Below are positions 20,562 to 29,927 of a stretch of 64,000 nt of DNA, piece by piece (position 1 is the stretch's first letter; every line of letters begins with the position of its first letter). The DNA is from an uncultured Acetobacteraceae bacterium. Lineage in GTDB: Bacteria; Pseudomonadota; Alphaproteobacteria; Acetobacterales; Acetobacteraceae. The notes beneath the pieces were generated by a model, which searched no databases, was not told the origin of the DNA, and saw only the letters and a program-made list of their open reading frames with translations. A program made the position numbers and the translations under genes. Location: the NCBI GenBank assembly GCA_903918315.1, contig CAIXEA010000042.1, positions 1 to 64,000 on the forward strand, written 5' to 3'.

Positions 20562-20974
20562 TGATCCTGGGCCTTGGCTCGGATCTCTGCGACATCCGCC
20601 GTATCGAAAAGGTGGTGGAGCGGCATGCTGATCGGTTCCTTGAGCGAATCTTCACGCCGGTCGAGCGCGCCTATGCCCAGGCGCGGGCGGAAAAAATCCG
20701 CCCATCCACCTATGCCAAGCGCTTCGCGGCGAAGGAAGCGGCGTCCAAGGCGCTGGGCACGGGGGTCTCGGGCGGGGTGTTTTTCTCCGATCTCGGCGTT
20801 GTGAACCTGCCGGGCGGCCGGCCGACATTGGTCCTGACCGGCGGTTCCGCCGCGCGATTGCGGGCCATCACACCGGCGGGAATGGTGGCGCAGGTCGATC
20901 TCACGATGACCGATGAGTATCCTTATGCCTTCGCCCAGGTGATCATCTCGGCGGTACCCGCAGCCTTTGCTTGA
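20561..20974 (+). CDS. acpS: Holo-[acyl-carrier-protein] synthase
   Basis: 137 residues. It transfers 4'-phosphopantetheine from CoA to acyl carrier protein. Metal- and CoA-binding motifs [13 protein letters not shown] (N-terminal) and [14 protein letters not shown] (about 50-62) are intact. It shares one base with the rsh stop. This placement between rsh and lepB is common in alphaproteobacteria. Confidence 0.95.
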   Translation: MILGLGSDLCDIRRIEKVVERHADRFLERIFTPVERAYAQARAEKIRPSTYAKRFAAKEAASKALGTGVSGGVFFSDLGVVNLPGGRPTLVLTGGSAARLRAITPAGMVAQVDLTMTDEYPYAFAQVIISAVPAAFA

Positions 20975-21047
20975 CAGGCCGCATGCCCCCGCGCTTGAAC
21001 GACCCGCGCTTATGGCGCATCCCTCGCATTTGAAGGCCTCATCCCGT

Positions 21048-21860
21048 ATGGCGACCACCAAGGCCGCGACCAAGCGCAAACAGCAGAGCGTTTGGGCTGA
21101 GAACGTCAAGACCATCGTCTACGCCGGGCTGATCGCCGTTGGCGTGCGGACGGTGCTGTTCGAACCCTTCAACATCCCGTCCGGCAGCATGATCCCGACG
21201 CTGCTCGTCGGCGACTACCTGTTCGTGTCGAAGTACAGCTACGGCTATTCCAAATACTCGATGCCGTTGTCCCCGCCGCTGTTTCATGGCCGGATTTTCG
21301 GCGACATGCCCCATCGCGGCGATGTCGCGGTGTTCAAATGGCCGCACGACAACTCCACCGATTACATCAAGCGTATCGTGGGTCTGCCCGGCGATCGCCT
21401 GCAGGTGAAGGAAGGAGTGCTGTATATCAATGGCGAACCCGCCCCGCGCACGCAGCAGGGCACCTTCCTCGCCCGCGATCAGGGCATCCGCACCGAATTG
21501 CGCCGCTACAGCGAAACGCTGCCCGGTGGCGTGAAGCATGACATTCTGAAGGCGACCGATGGCGCTGAAAACGCGCATCGCCCGGGCTTCGACCCCAGCC
21601 GCGAATTCGACGCCAACAACACCGTCGAATACACCGTCCCGCCCGACCATGTCTTCGCGATGGGTGATAATCGCGACATGTCGTCCGACAGCCGCTTCAT
21701 GAACGCCTCCGGCGTCGGCTTCGTGCCGGTGGAAAACCTGGTTGGCCGGGCGGAAATCCTGTTCTTCTCGATTGAAAGCGATCCCAATGACGCCTGGTGG
21801 GCCTTCTGGGAATGGCCTTTCAAGATCCGCTGGTCCCGCCTGCTGAACCGCATCCGTTGA
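21048..21860 (+). CDS. lepB: Signal peptidase I
   Basis: 270 residues. A short basic cytoplasmic N-terminus precedes one transmembrane helix (about 15-32), then the catalytic domain with nucleophile Ser in IPSGSMIPTL and general-base Lys in YIKRIVGLPGD, plus the GDNRDMSSDSR block. It cleaves signal peptides of Sec- and Tat-exported proteins on the periplasmic face. ATG 21048 has GAAGG 11 bases upstream and gives a normal N-terminus; the frame stays open back to 20967 and another ATG lies at 21012. Confidence 0.94.
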   Translation: MATTKAATKRKQQSVWAENVKTIVYAGLIAVGVRTVLFEPFNIPSGSMIPTLLVGDYLFVSKYSYGYSKYSMPLSPPLFHGRIFGDMPHRGDVAVFKWPHDNSTDYIKRIVGLPGDRLQVKEGVLYINGEPAPRTQQGTFLARDQGIRTELRRYSETLPGGVKHDILKATDGAENAHRPGFDPSREFDANNTVEYTVPPDHVFAMGDNRDMSSDSRFMNASGVGFVPVENLVGRAEILFFSIESDPNDAWWAFWEWPFKIRWSRLLNRIR

Positions 21861-22543
21861 CGGAACGCGCGACACTGACCTCCCCGTTGGAGGCTATTCT
21901 CGGCCACGCCTTCGCCCGCCCCGATCTTCTGCGCGAAGCGATGACCCATCGGTCCGCGACCAGCAGCCGCGGCTCCCGCGGATCGAATGAACGGCTGGAA
22001 TTTATCGGCGACCGGGTGTTGGGCCTGTTGATGGCCGAATGGCTGGCCGAACGCTTCCCGCGGGAGCAGGAGGGCGATCTCGGCCGCCGGCTGGCCAGGC
22101 TGGTGTCTCAGCCCGTGCTGGCGGGGGTGGCGGAAACGCTCGGTCTGAGTGACGCGATCTCCGTCTCCGCCGGGGAGGCCAGGGCCGGGGTCAAACAACG
22201 GGCGACGGTGTTGGCCGATGCCTTGGAAGCGGCGCTTGGCGCGCTCTATCTGGATGGCGGCCTCGAACCAGCCCGTATTTTCGTACGCCGCGCCTGGGAC
22301 ACGGCGATGGTCGAGCAGGCCGCGCCACCCAAGGATGCCAAGACCGCGCTCCAGGAATTCGCCCATAAGCGGACCAAGGGCGCACCAACCTATGTCGTGA
22401 CCAACCGCTCCGGCCCGCCGCACGCGCCGGAATTCACCGTGACCGTGACGGTCGGGACATTGTCCGGCACCGGCGTGGCGGGCAGCAAGCAAGCGGCGGA
22501 ACAGGCGGCAGCGGCCGCATTATTGGGGAGCATTGGCTCATGA
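21812..22543 (+). CDS. rnc: Ribonuclease III
   Basis: 243 residues from ATG 21812. The catalytic domain carries the signature NERLEFIGDRVLGL and the second acidic block (DALEAALGALYLDGG); a double-stranded-RNA-binding domain follows (about 170-243). It processes rRNA precursors and other duplex RNA. The start is uncertain: a TTG at 21857, overlapping the lepB stop, would also give a normal protein. The stop overlaps the era start (ATGA). Confidence 0.94.
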   Translation: MAFQDPLVPPAEPHPLTERATLTSPLEAILGHAFARPDLLREAMTHRSATSSRGSRGSNERLEFIGDRVLGLLMAEWLAERFPREQEGDLGRRLARLVSQPVLAGVAETLGLSDAISVSAGEARAGVKQRATVLADALEAALGALYLDGGLEPARIFVRRAWDTAMVEQAAPPKDAKTALQEFAHKRTKGAPTYVVTNRSGPPHAPEFTVTVTVGTLSGTGVAGSKQAAEQAAAAALLGSIGS

Positions 22544-23427
22544 GATGCGGTTTTGTCGCCATTGTCGGCGCGCCCAACGCGGGCAAGTCCACCCTGCTGA
22601 ACCGCCTGACCGGCGCCAAGCTGTCGATCGTCTCACCCAAGGCGCAGACCACCCGCTTCCGGGTGCTGGGCATCATGATGCGCGGCCAGAGCCAGGTGCT
22701 GCTGGTCGATACGCCCGGCATCTTCCGCCCCCGCCGTAAGCTCGATCGCGCCATGGTCAATGCGGCCTGGGGCGGCGCTGCGGATGCGGATCTGGCAGTC
22801 CTGCTGGTGGACTCCAAATTCGGCGCCACCGAGGATGTGAAGGCCATCGCCACCCAGCTCGCCAACTCCGGCCGCCGCTGCTGGCTGGTGCTGAACAAAA
22901 CCGATCTCGTGACCCCCGGCGCCCTGCTGCCGCTGACCGCGACCCTGACCAGCCTCGCGACGTTCGAGGAAACCTTCATGGTCAGCGCTTCCAACGGCGA
23001 CGGGATGATGGAGCTGATGGATGCCTTCGCGGCCGCCGTGCCAGAGGGCCCGTTCCTCTACCCCGAGGATGATCTGACCGATCTCCCCGACCGGTTGCTG
23101 GCGGCGGAAGTGGTGCGGGAACAGATCTTCATGCAGACGCACGAAGAAGTGCCCTATGGCACGACCGTGGAAACCGAGACCTGGACCGAACGCAAGGATG
23201 GCAGCGTGCGCATCGACGTCACGGTTTACGTGGCACGGTCAGGCCATAAGGCGATTTTGATCGGGGAGAAGGGGTCCAAGATCAAATCCATCGGCGCCCG
23301 CGCGCGCCAGGACCTCGGCATGCTGCTGGAGCGGACGGTGCATCTGTTCCTGAACGTCAAGCAGCGGACCGGCTGGGACGAAGAGGGCGCCCGGTTGCGC
23401 GCCATCGGCCTGGAAGACCCGGGCTAA
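22540..23427 (+). CDS. era: GTPase Era
   Basis: 295 residues. GTPase motifs G1 GAPNAGKST, G3 DTPGI and G4 NKTD are followed by a C-terminal KH domain with GEKGSKIKSIGARAR. Era binds the 3' end of 16S rRNA and assists 30S subunit maturation. Coupling to rnc by a four-base overlap is the usual rnc-era pairing. It is the last gene of the rpoZ-to-era run. Confidence 0.96.
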   Translation: MRCGFVAIVGAPNAGKSTLLNRLTGAKLSIVSPKAQTTRFRVLGIMMRGQSQVLLVDTPGIFRPRRKLDRAMVNAAWGGAADADLAVLLVDSKFGATEDVKAIATQLANSGRRCWLVLNKTDLVTPGALLPLTATLTSLATFEETFMVSASNGDGMMELMDAFAAAVPEGPFLYPEDDLTDLPDRLLAAEVVREQIFMQTHEEVPYGTTVETETWTERKDGSVRIDVTVYVARSGHKAILIGEKGSKIKSIGARARQDLGMLLERTVHLFLNVKQRTGWDEEGARLRAIGLEDPG

Positions 23428-23472
23428 ACACCGCCGAACCGTGCAAGCCAGGCTTTGTTACCAACCGAATGC

Positions 23473-23573
23473 GTCATAGCCCGGCTTGTCCGGGCTACCG
23501 TTCGTCGCACGGTGCTGGCGGCGCTGGCCCGGACGAGCCGGGACATGACGGTGGGGGCAGGGTGTGATCGGTC
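23473..23573. repeat. Dispersed palindromic repeat, copy 1
   Basis: The 77-bp core (23473-23549) begins GTCATAGCCCGGCTTGTCC and ends with the near inverse ...GAGCCGGGACATGAC. A 24-base tail (GGTGGGGGCAGGGTGTGATC...) follows. It fills most of the era-ABC exporter gap (23428-23712), which has no gene. Same family as 29685, 32872 and 56880. Confidence 0.85.
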
Positions 23574-23712
23574 AAAAGTTGAGGCAGCTGATATTACCGC
23601 GTCATACTGAGGAACTGTGGTCACAGTCAGCGAGTCGACGTCAACACGGGCGAGATTGGCACATGGGCACTGACATATTGCCCCACCCGGGTCATTGCCC
23701 CCACACTCCGCC

Positions 23713-26700
23713 ATGCACTTCGATCTGAAACTGTGGCGGATGACGGCCGGACAGCGCGGGCGGATGGCCGTCGCGGTGCTGTTGGGACTGGCCGCCCTTG
23801 GGCTGGGAATCGCGCGCTTCGCGTTCCTCGGGCGGTTCCTGGCGTTGGTGTTCGATCGCGCCCCCATGGCCGCGCTGCTCCCGCCTTTGCTCGCCGCCGC
23901 CGCGGCGATCGTGCTGCGCGCCTGGCTCGACCACGCCCGCGCCATGATCGCCCATCGCTCCGCCTTCGTGGTGCAGGCAAGGCTGCGCGGTCAGCTCTAT
24001 GACAAAATCCTTGCCCTTGGTCCGGCCTGGTTCGGGGCCGAGCGGACCGGCGGGGTCATGCTCTCGATGGTCGATGGGGTGGAGCAGCTCCAGACCTTCT
24101 TCGGGCAGTATATCCCGCAGCTGACCATCGCCCTCTGCGCCCCTTTCGCGATTTTCGCTTTCATCGCGTGGTGGGACCTGCCCGTCGCGGCCGTCATGCT
24201 GGGGGCGGCGCTGTTCACCCTGATCCTGCCGGTCACCATCAGCCGCCGGACCGCCGCGGCGTCCCGCGGGCGGCAGCGCGCCTTCAAGGCGTTCGGAGAA
24301 GAGTTCCTCGATGGCGTTCAAGGCCTGCCAACGTTGAAGGCCTTCGGGCAGAGCGGCGCCTATGGCGCGATGCTGGCGGCGAAGGCCCGGGCCCTGTCGG
24401 ACTCCACTTTCTGGGTTCTGGCGCTGAACGTGACCACCCGCGGCTTCACCGATCTTGGCACCGCCTTCGGTGCGGCGGCGGCCCTGATCCTGGGCGCGAG
24501 ACGGGTCAGCGAGGGCGCCATGAGTCTTGAGGCGCTGCTGATCGTGCTGATGGCCGGCACCGAGATTTTCCGGCCGCTGCGCGACCTGCGCGGCGTGCTG
24601 CACCAGGGGCTGAACGGGGAGTCGGCCGCGACGGGGATCAACGCCTTACTCGACACGCCCGTGATTGGGCCTTCCGGCGGACTGCGGCCGAGCGGGCTCA
24701 CGCCTGGGATCGCCTTCCACGATGTTGTCTTCGCCTACCCCGGTGGGCGCCGGGCCGCACATCACGCTCTCAGTTTCACCGTCGCCCCCGGTGAGCGGAT
24801 CGGCATCGTTGGCCCCAGCGGTTCCGGCAAATCCTCCCTCGTCCGGTTGCTGCTGCGCCTGTATGATCCGCAGCAGGGCCGCATTGAAATCGGCGGGCAG
24901 GATCTGCGAAGCCTCGACCCCGACGCCGTGCGTGCCATGATCGCGGTCGTCGCCCAGGATACCTACCTGTTCCATGGCACGGTGGAGGACAATCTCCGGC
25001 TCGGCCGCCCGGACGCAACGCAGGCCGAGGTCATCGCGGCCGCCACCGCTGCCAATGCCCATGGCTTTATCCAATCCCTGCCCCAGGGGTACCGGACCAT
25101 GATCGGGGAGCGCGGTGCCGCGCTGTCCGGCGGCCAACGCCAGCGCATCGCCATTGCCCGGGCGCTGCTGCGGGATTCACCGATCCTGGTTCTCGATGAG
25201 GCTCTGTCCTCCGTCGATGCGGAGAACGAAGCGACCATCCAGCAGGCGCTCGATCGGCTGATGGCCGGGCGGACGACCCTGGTGCTGGCGCATCGGCTGT
25301 CCTCGGTGATCGGGTGTGATCGCATCCTCGTTCTGCACGATGGCGCGGTGGTCCAGTCCGGCAGCCATGCCGGCATGATAGCGGTTGACGGGCCGTATCG
25401 CGATCTGATGGGGTCGCAGGCCGCGTCCGAGCCCCCATCCGCCGCCCAGGCCGAGGCCCTTCGCGCCGCCGCGGAGGATGCCCCCGAAATCCGCGATGAA
25501 GCCCGCGGCGCCACGGTCGCGAGCCTGTCCGAGGATGCCGCGACCGTCGGCTGGCCCGCCACCATCCGCACCCTGCTGCGCGTCGTGCGCCCGTATCGCG
25601 GCCAACTCGGCATCACCCTGGTGTGTGGGATCGGCCGGGTGATCGCGTTCATCGCGGTCGGTGTGCTGGGCGCCCTGATTCTGGGGGCGGTACGGATCGG
25701 GGCCCCGCCCGGCTGGCTGGTCACAGCGCTTCTGATCGCCGCCCCGCTGGCCGGCGTGTTGCATTGGCTGGAGTCCTGGATCGCCCATGCCATGGCCTAT
25801 GCCCTGCTGGCGGAGATGCGGATCGACCTGTTCCGCAAGCTCGATGCCCTCGCGCCCGCCTACCTGCTGCGCCGGCGGTCGGGCGATCTGGTGGCCCTGG
25901 CGACCCAGGATGTGGAAACGGTGGAGTATTTCTTCGCCCATACCATGGCGCCGGCGATCGTCGCCGGCCTGGTGCCGGTCACCATTCTTCTGACGCTGGC
26001 CTGGATCGCCTGGCCGCTGGCCTTGGCCCTCCTGCCTTTCCTGGCCTATGCGGGTTTGGCACCGGTGCGCGGGCGGGCCCGGATCGACGCCATGGGTTCG
26101 GCCGCCCGCGGCGCGTTGGGCGTGTTGGGTGCCTATACGACCGAAACCATTCAGGGGCTGTCCGAACTCGTCGCCTTCAACGCCGCGAGCAGCCGCCGCG
26201 CCGGGTTCATGGAGTCGGTCTGCACCTACCAGACCCTGCGTCTGCGCCTGCTGGCCGATCTGACGGTGCAGACAAGCGCGCTGGAGGTGGCAACCGGGCT
26301 GGGTGGCCTGGCGGTGGCCGCGACCGGGGCCTGGCTGGTGACGCAAGGCGGGCTTGTGCCGGGGATGCTGCCATTGGTGGTGCTGATCTCGGTCGCGGCC
26401 TTCCTCCCGGTGTCGGAAATCGCCCAGGTTGGGCGGCAATTGGCGGATACGATCGCCTCCACCCGGCGGCTGCATGTCGTGGATGCGGAACCCGTGGCGA
26501 TCGCCGATGGCGCCCAAACGCCTGCCGCCCAAGCGGGCGGGTCGTCGCTGCGGTTCGAGCATGTGCGGTTCACCTATCCCGGCCGATCGGTCCCGGCGCT
26601 GGATGATGTGTCCTTCACCATCGCCCCCGGCACCACGGTCGCGCTGGTCGGTCCCTCCGGCGCCGGAAAGACCACGATCGCCACGATGGTGCTGCGGTTT

Positions 26701-27279
26701 TGGGACCCGGATTCGGGCTCGGTCGCATTGGATGGGGTCGATTTGCGGCACCTGACGCTGGATGGGCTGCGCGGGCGGATCGCGCTGGTGTCGCAGGACA
26801 CCTACCTGTTCAACGACACGTTGGAGACAAATGTCCGTCTGGCGAAGCCGGACGCCACGCCGGACCAGGTCGCCCAGGCGCTGTCGCGGGCCGCCCTGTC
26901 CGATTTCGTGGCCGAACTGCCGGAGGGTCTGGCCACCCGGGTCGGGGAACGCGGGGTACAGCTGTCCGGCGGCCAGCGGCAGCGCATCGCGATTGCCCGT
27001 GCTTTCCTGAAGGACGCACCGCTTTTGGTACTGGACGAGGCGACATCGCATCTCGACACAATCAGTGAGGCCGCGGTGCGCTCCGCGTTGGACGCCCTGA
27101 TGGCGGATCGCACGACCATCGTCGTGGCGCACCGGCTGTCCACGATCCGGGCGGCGGATGCGATCCTGGTGATGCAGGCCGGCCGCCTGATCGAGGCGGG
27201 GACGCATACCGACCTCCTGCGCCAGCGCGGGGTCTATGCACGTCTGGTGGAGCGGCAGATGGCGGGCGTTGCCGGGTAA
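23713..27279 (+). CDS. Fused full-length ABC exporter (CydDC-like architecture)
   Basis: 1188 residues holding two complete half-transporters in one chain: membrane domain 1, NBD1 (Walker A GPSGSGKSS at about 367, signature LSGGQRQRIAIARAL at about 471), membrane domain 2 (about 620-910) and NBD2 (Walker A GPSGAGKTT at about 980, signature LSGGQRQRIAIARAF). The domain order and sequence feel resemble fused CydD-CydC or lipid/drug exporters of the B family. The D-loop of NBD1 (DEALSSVDAENE) and of NBD2 (DEATSHLDTISE) both look catalytic. Substrate unknown; no cytochrome bd genes are nearby. The start is weakly supported, as no clear ribosome site precedes it. Confidence 0.88.
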   Translation: MHFDLKLWRMTAGQRGRMAVAVLLGLAALGLGIARFAFLGRFLALVFDRAPMAALLPPLLAAAAAIVLRAWLDHARAMIAHRSAFVVQARLRGQLYDKILALGPAWFGAERTGGVMLSMVDGVEQLQTFFGQYIPQLTIALCAPFAIFAFIAWWDLPVAAVMLGAALFTLILPVTISRRTAAASRGRQRAFKAFGEEFLDGVQGLPTLKAFGQSGAYGAMLAAKARALSDSTFWVLALNVTTRGFTDLGTAFGAAAALILGARRVSEGAMSLEALLIVLMAGTEIFRPLRDLRGVLHQGLNGESAATGINALLDTPVIGPSGGLRPSGLTPGIAFHDVVFAYPGGRRAAHHALSFTVAPGERIGIVGPSGSGKSSLVRLLLRLYDPQQGRIEIGGQDLRSLDPDAVRAMIAVVAQDTYLFHGTVEDNLRLGRPDATQAEVIAAATAANAHGFIQSLPQGYRTMIGERGAALSGGQRQRIAIARALLRDSPILVLDEALSSVDAENEATIQQALDRLMAGRTTLVLAHRLSSVIGCDRILVLHDGAVVQSGSHAGMIAVDGPYRDLMGSQAASEPPSAAQAEALRAAAEDAPEIRDEARGATVASLSEDAATVGWPATIRTLLRVVRPYRGQLGITLVCGIGRVIAFIAVGVLGALILGAVRIGAPPGWLVTALLIAAPLAGVLHWLESWIAHAMAYALLAEMRIDLFRKLDALAPAYLLRRRSGDLVALATQDVETVEYFFAHTMAPAIVAGLVPVTILLTLAWIAWPLALALLPFLAYAGLAPVRGRARIDAMGSAARGALGVLGAYTTETIQGLSELVAFNAASSRRAGFMESVCTYQTLRLRLLADLTVQTSALEVATGLGGLAVAATGAWLVTQGGLVPGMLPLVVLISVAAFLPVSEIAQVGRQLADTIASTRRLHVVDAEPVAIADGAQTPAAQAGGSSLRFEHVRFTYPGRSVPALDDVSFTIAPGTTVALVGPSGAGKTTIATMVLRFWDPDSGSVALDGVDLRHLTLDGLRGRIALVSQDTYLFNDTLETNVRLAKPDATPDQVAQALSRAALSDFVAELPEGLATRVGERGVQLSGGQRQRIAIARAFLKDAPLLVLDEATSHLDTISEAAVRSALDALMADRTTIVVAHRLSTIRAADAILVMQAGRLIEAGTHTDLLRQRGVYARLVERQMAGVAG

Positions 27280-27409
27280 TCTTTGCGAATTGAATGCCGT
27301 CAAAGACCATATTTCTTGTATATCGTTCCGGAATAAGAGACGCTTTCCAGGCGGTTCAGTCGAACCGGCCCCGCCGATAAGACAAAACAATCAAACGGAG
27401 GCGCCAATC

Positions 27410-28801
27410 ATGGTCGATATCATCAAACTCGACGGCAAACCCGTCAGCCTCGATTCTGCCGCCATCGCCGCTTTGCGCGATAAAATCCGCGGCGGCCTGA
27501 TCCTGATCGGTGATCCCGGCTATGACGCGGCCCGGCGCGTCTGGAATGGCAATATCGACCGCCGGCCCGCCTTGATCGCCCGCTGCACCGGCCCCGGCGA
27601 TGTGCAGCACGCCGTCAGTTTCGCAAGCAGCCACGGCCTGCTCCTTTCCGTGCGCGGCGGGGGGCACAGCGCCCCGGGATACGGCACCAACGATGGCGGC
27701 ATGGTGATCGATCTGTCGCCGATGAAAACCATCAACGTCGATCCCGTCCGCCGCACCGCCCGCACGGAACCGGGTGTGCTCTGGCGGGAGTTCGATGAGG
27801 CGACGCAGGCCCATGGCCTGGTCACCACCGGCGGTACGGTCACCAACACCGGCGTCATCGGGCTGACGCTGGGCGGCGGGTTGGGTTGGCTGATGGGTAA
27901 GCATGGCGCGTCGGTCGATAATGTCATTTCGATCGACGTGGTCACCGCCGATGGCCAGCTCCGCCATGCCAGCGCGGCCGAGCACCCGGATCTGTTCTGG
28001 GGTCTGCTCGGCGGTGGCGGTAATTTCGGGGTCGTCACTTCCATGACCTTCCGCGTGCATCCGGTGGGCCAGATCATCGGCGGGCTGGTGCTGCATCCGC
28101 TCGACCGCGCGGCCGATATGCTGAAATTCTACCGCGGCTTTTGCGCCACCCTGCCCGATGAGGCCGAGGCGCACGCCGCACTCCTGACCTCCCCCGACGG
28201 TGTGCCGGTCGCGGCCATGCTGCTTGGCTATAATGGCCCGATCGAGGAAGGGGAACGGGTGCTGGCCCCCGCCCGGCAATGGGGCCAGCCGCTGGCCGAT
28301 ATGGTCGGGCCGATGCCTTACGGCGCACGCCAGGCGATGCTGGACGCGCCCAATGCCGAACACGGGCTGCATCGCTATTGGCGCGCCGCCTTTACCGAAC
28401 AGTTCACCGATGGCTTCATCGACATGTTGGTGGAGGCGGCGGGCCGCTTCAGCTCCCCCATGAGTTCCCTGCTGCTGTTCTACGTGCATGGCGCCATCAC
28501 CCGCGTGCCGGCCGGCGCGACCGCGTTCGGCGCCCGCAACACGCAATGGGATTTCGATGTCATCGGCCAATGGGCCGATGGCGCCGAAAGCAGCCAGCAT
28601 ATCGCCTGGGTGCGGGAGGTCTGGGCGCGGCTCGAACCGCACCTGAAAGGCAGCGTCTACGTCAATCACATCGCGGCCGACGATAAGCCGGAGAAAGTCC
28701 GCGCATCCTATGGCGAAAACCATGCGCGGCTGCGCGCGATCAAGGCGATGTACGATCCTGGCAACCAGTTCCGGGTCAATTCCAACGTCGCGCCGGCTTG
28801 A
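27410..28801 (+). CDS. FAD-binding oxidoreductase (berberine-bridge/6-hydroxynicotine oxidase type)
   Basis: 463 residues. The PCMH FAD-binding domain (about 50-215) includes SVRGGGHSAPGYG, whose His is the usual covalent FAD attachment site. The Cys used for bicovalent attachment is not apparent in GGGLGWLMGKHG, so single attachment is expected. A substrate domain and a C-terminal BBE segment (YGENHARLRAIKAMYDPGN) follow. These enzymes oxidise alcohols, sugars or amines with O2. The ATG at 27410 has AACGGAGG upstream at 8 bases. Substrate unknown; the gene stands alone. Confidence 0.9.
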   Translation: MVDIIKLDGKPVSLDSAAIAALRDKIRGGLILIGDPGYDAARRVWNGNIDRRPALIARCTGPGDVQHAVSFASSHGLLLSVRGGGHSAPGYGTNDGGMVIDLSPMKTINVDPVRRTARTEPGVLWREFDEATQAHGLVTTGGTVTNTGVIGLTLGGGLGWLMGKHGASVDNVISIDVVTADGQLRHASAAEHPDLFWGLLGGGGNFGVVTSMTFRVHPVGQIIGGLVLHPLDRAADMLKFYRGFCATLPDEAEAHAALLTSPDGVPVAAMLLGYNGPIEEGERVLAPARQWGQPLADMVGPMPYGARQAMLDAPNAEHGLHRYWRAAFTEQFTDGFIDMLVEAAGRFSSPMSSLLLFYVHGAITRVPAGATAFGARNTQWDFDVIGQWADGAESSQHIAWVREVWARLEPHLKGSVYVNHIAADDKPEKVRASYGENHARLRAIKAMYDPGNQFRVNSNVAPA

Positions 28802-28880
28802 TCAGGGCGGGCTGATGGGGCGCGACTGGGAGGGGCGAAGCGGCTAAACTCGCTCGTATGACGACATACCGTGCCGACTC

Positions 28881-29585
28881 GTGACCGCCGCCGCCCCGCT
28901 GCATATCGGCGGCCAACGCCTGATGCTCGATCCCGCCGGGGTGATGATCTGGCCGGAGGGCAAGCTGCTCGTCGTCTCAGACCTGCATCTGGAGAAAGGC
29001 ACCGCCTTCGCCCGACGCGGCATGCTGCTGCCCCCATGGGATACGCAGGCCACCCTCGATCGGCTGGCGCTGGCGCTGCGCCGCTGGAAGCCGGCCACGG
29101 TGGTGGCGCTGGGGGATTCGTTCCATGATGCCGCTGGCGCCAGCCGCCTGCCGGACAACCAGCTGGCGCGGTTGAACGCCATCGCAGCGGCCCACCGGCT
29201 GGTCTGGGTCCTCGGCAACCACGATCCAAGCCCGCCCGAAGGCGTGGGCGGCGAGAGCGTGGCCGAATTCACCGCCGGCCCCTTCGTGTTCCGCCATGAG
29301 GCCGTCCTCGGCGCCCCGGCGGGGGAGGTCGTGGGGCATCATCATCCGAAAGCAACGATCCCGGCGCGCGGCGACGTCTCGGTCAGCCGCCCGTGCTTCG
29401 TATCCGATGGGCGGCGGGTGATGATGCCCGCCTTCGGGGCCTATACCGGCGGGCTCGATGTGCGCGACCCTGCGATCGCCCGCTTGTTTCCGCGGGGCGG
29501 GCGGGTGTTCCTGCTGGGGAAGGAGCGGTTGTTCAGCTTCGCGCTTGAAGCCCGCCGAGGCGGCCGGCCGGCCGCGGCTGAATAG
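28881..29585 (+). CDS. pdeM: PdeM-type metallophosphoesterase
   Basis: 234 residues of the calcineurin-like fold with the metal motifs SDLHLEKG (about 34), GDSFHD (about 77), GNHD (about 112) and GHHHPK (about 150). The family is described as a DNA endonuclease associated with ligase-linked DNA repair, usually beside a Lhr-like helicase, an exonuclease and an ATP-dependent ligase. Those neighbours are missing here; only NAD-dependent ligA lies 1.1 kb away on the other strand. GTG is the start. An 8-codon frame (ATG at 28858) ends in a TGA overlapping that GTG. Confidence 0.85.
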   Translation: MTAAAPLHIGGQRLMLDPAGVMIWPEGKLLVVSDLHLEKGTAFARRGMLLPPWDTQATLDRLALALRRWKPATVVALGDSFHDAAGASRLPDNQLARLNAIAAAHRLVWVLGNHDPSPPEGVGGESVAEFTAGPFVFRHEAVLGAPAGEVVGHHHPKATIPARGDVSVSRPCFVSDGRRVMMPAFGAYTGGLDVRDPAIARLFPRGGRVFLLGKERLFSFALEARRGGRPAAAE

Positions 29586-29648
29586 AGCCGGCGAACAATA
29601 AGCGGCGATGAACGACGTCCGCGGATCCAGTTACGCCACATCGTCTAA

Positions 29649-29788
29649 TATTATACAACGATATCAATTATTTATATACACTTCGTCATGGCCCGGCTTG
29701 TCCGGGCCACCTCTCGCGGCAGGGTGCGGGCGGGGTTGGCGCGGACGAGACGTGCCATGACGGTGGGGCAGGGTGTGATCGGTCGAAG
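29649..29788. other. Segment bracketed by 19-bp direct repeats
   Basis: GTTACGCCACATCGTCTAA (29630-29648) recurs as GTTACGCCACCTCGTCTAA (29789-29807), one mismatch. Between them lie a very AT-rich patch (29649-29684) and repeat copy 2. The layout looks like an inserted block with duplicated flanks. Positions 29586-29927 contain no gene otherwise. Confidence 0.5.
29685..29784. repeat. Dispersed palindromic repeat, copy 2
   Basis: 77-bp core 29685-29761 (GTCATGGCCCGGCTTGTCC... ...CGTGCCATGAC) plus the 23-base tail shared with copy 1. The right arm is somewhat degraded (GCGGACGAGACGTG). Same orientation as copy 1. Confidence 0.85.
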
Positions 29789-29927
29789 GTTACGCCACCT
29801 CGTCTAAAACCCGCCATTTTCCCCTTTTCGCCGTCCTGTGAGCCCGGTCACAGCCGGGATCACGCCAGCCCGTTAGGGTCCCCGCCAACAAGAGCGCTGT
29901 GCTCTGGCAATAATAAGGGGATCCACC

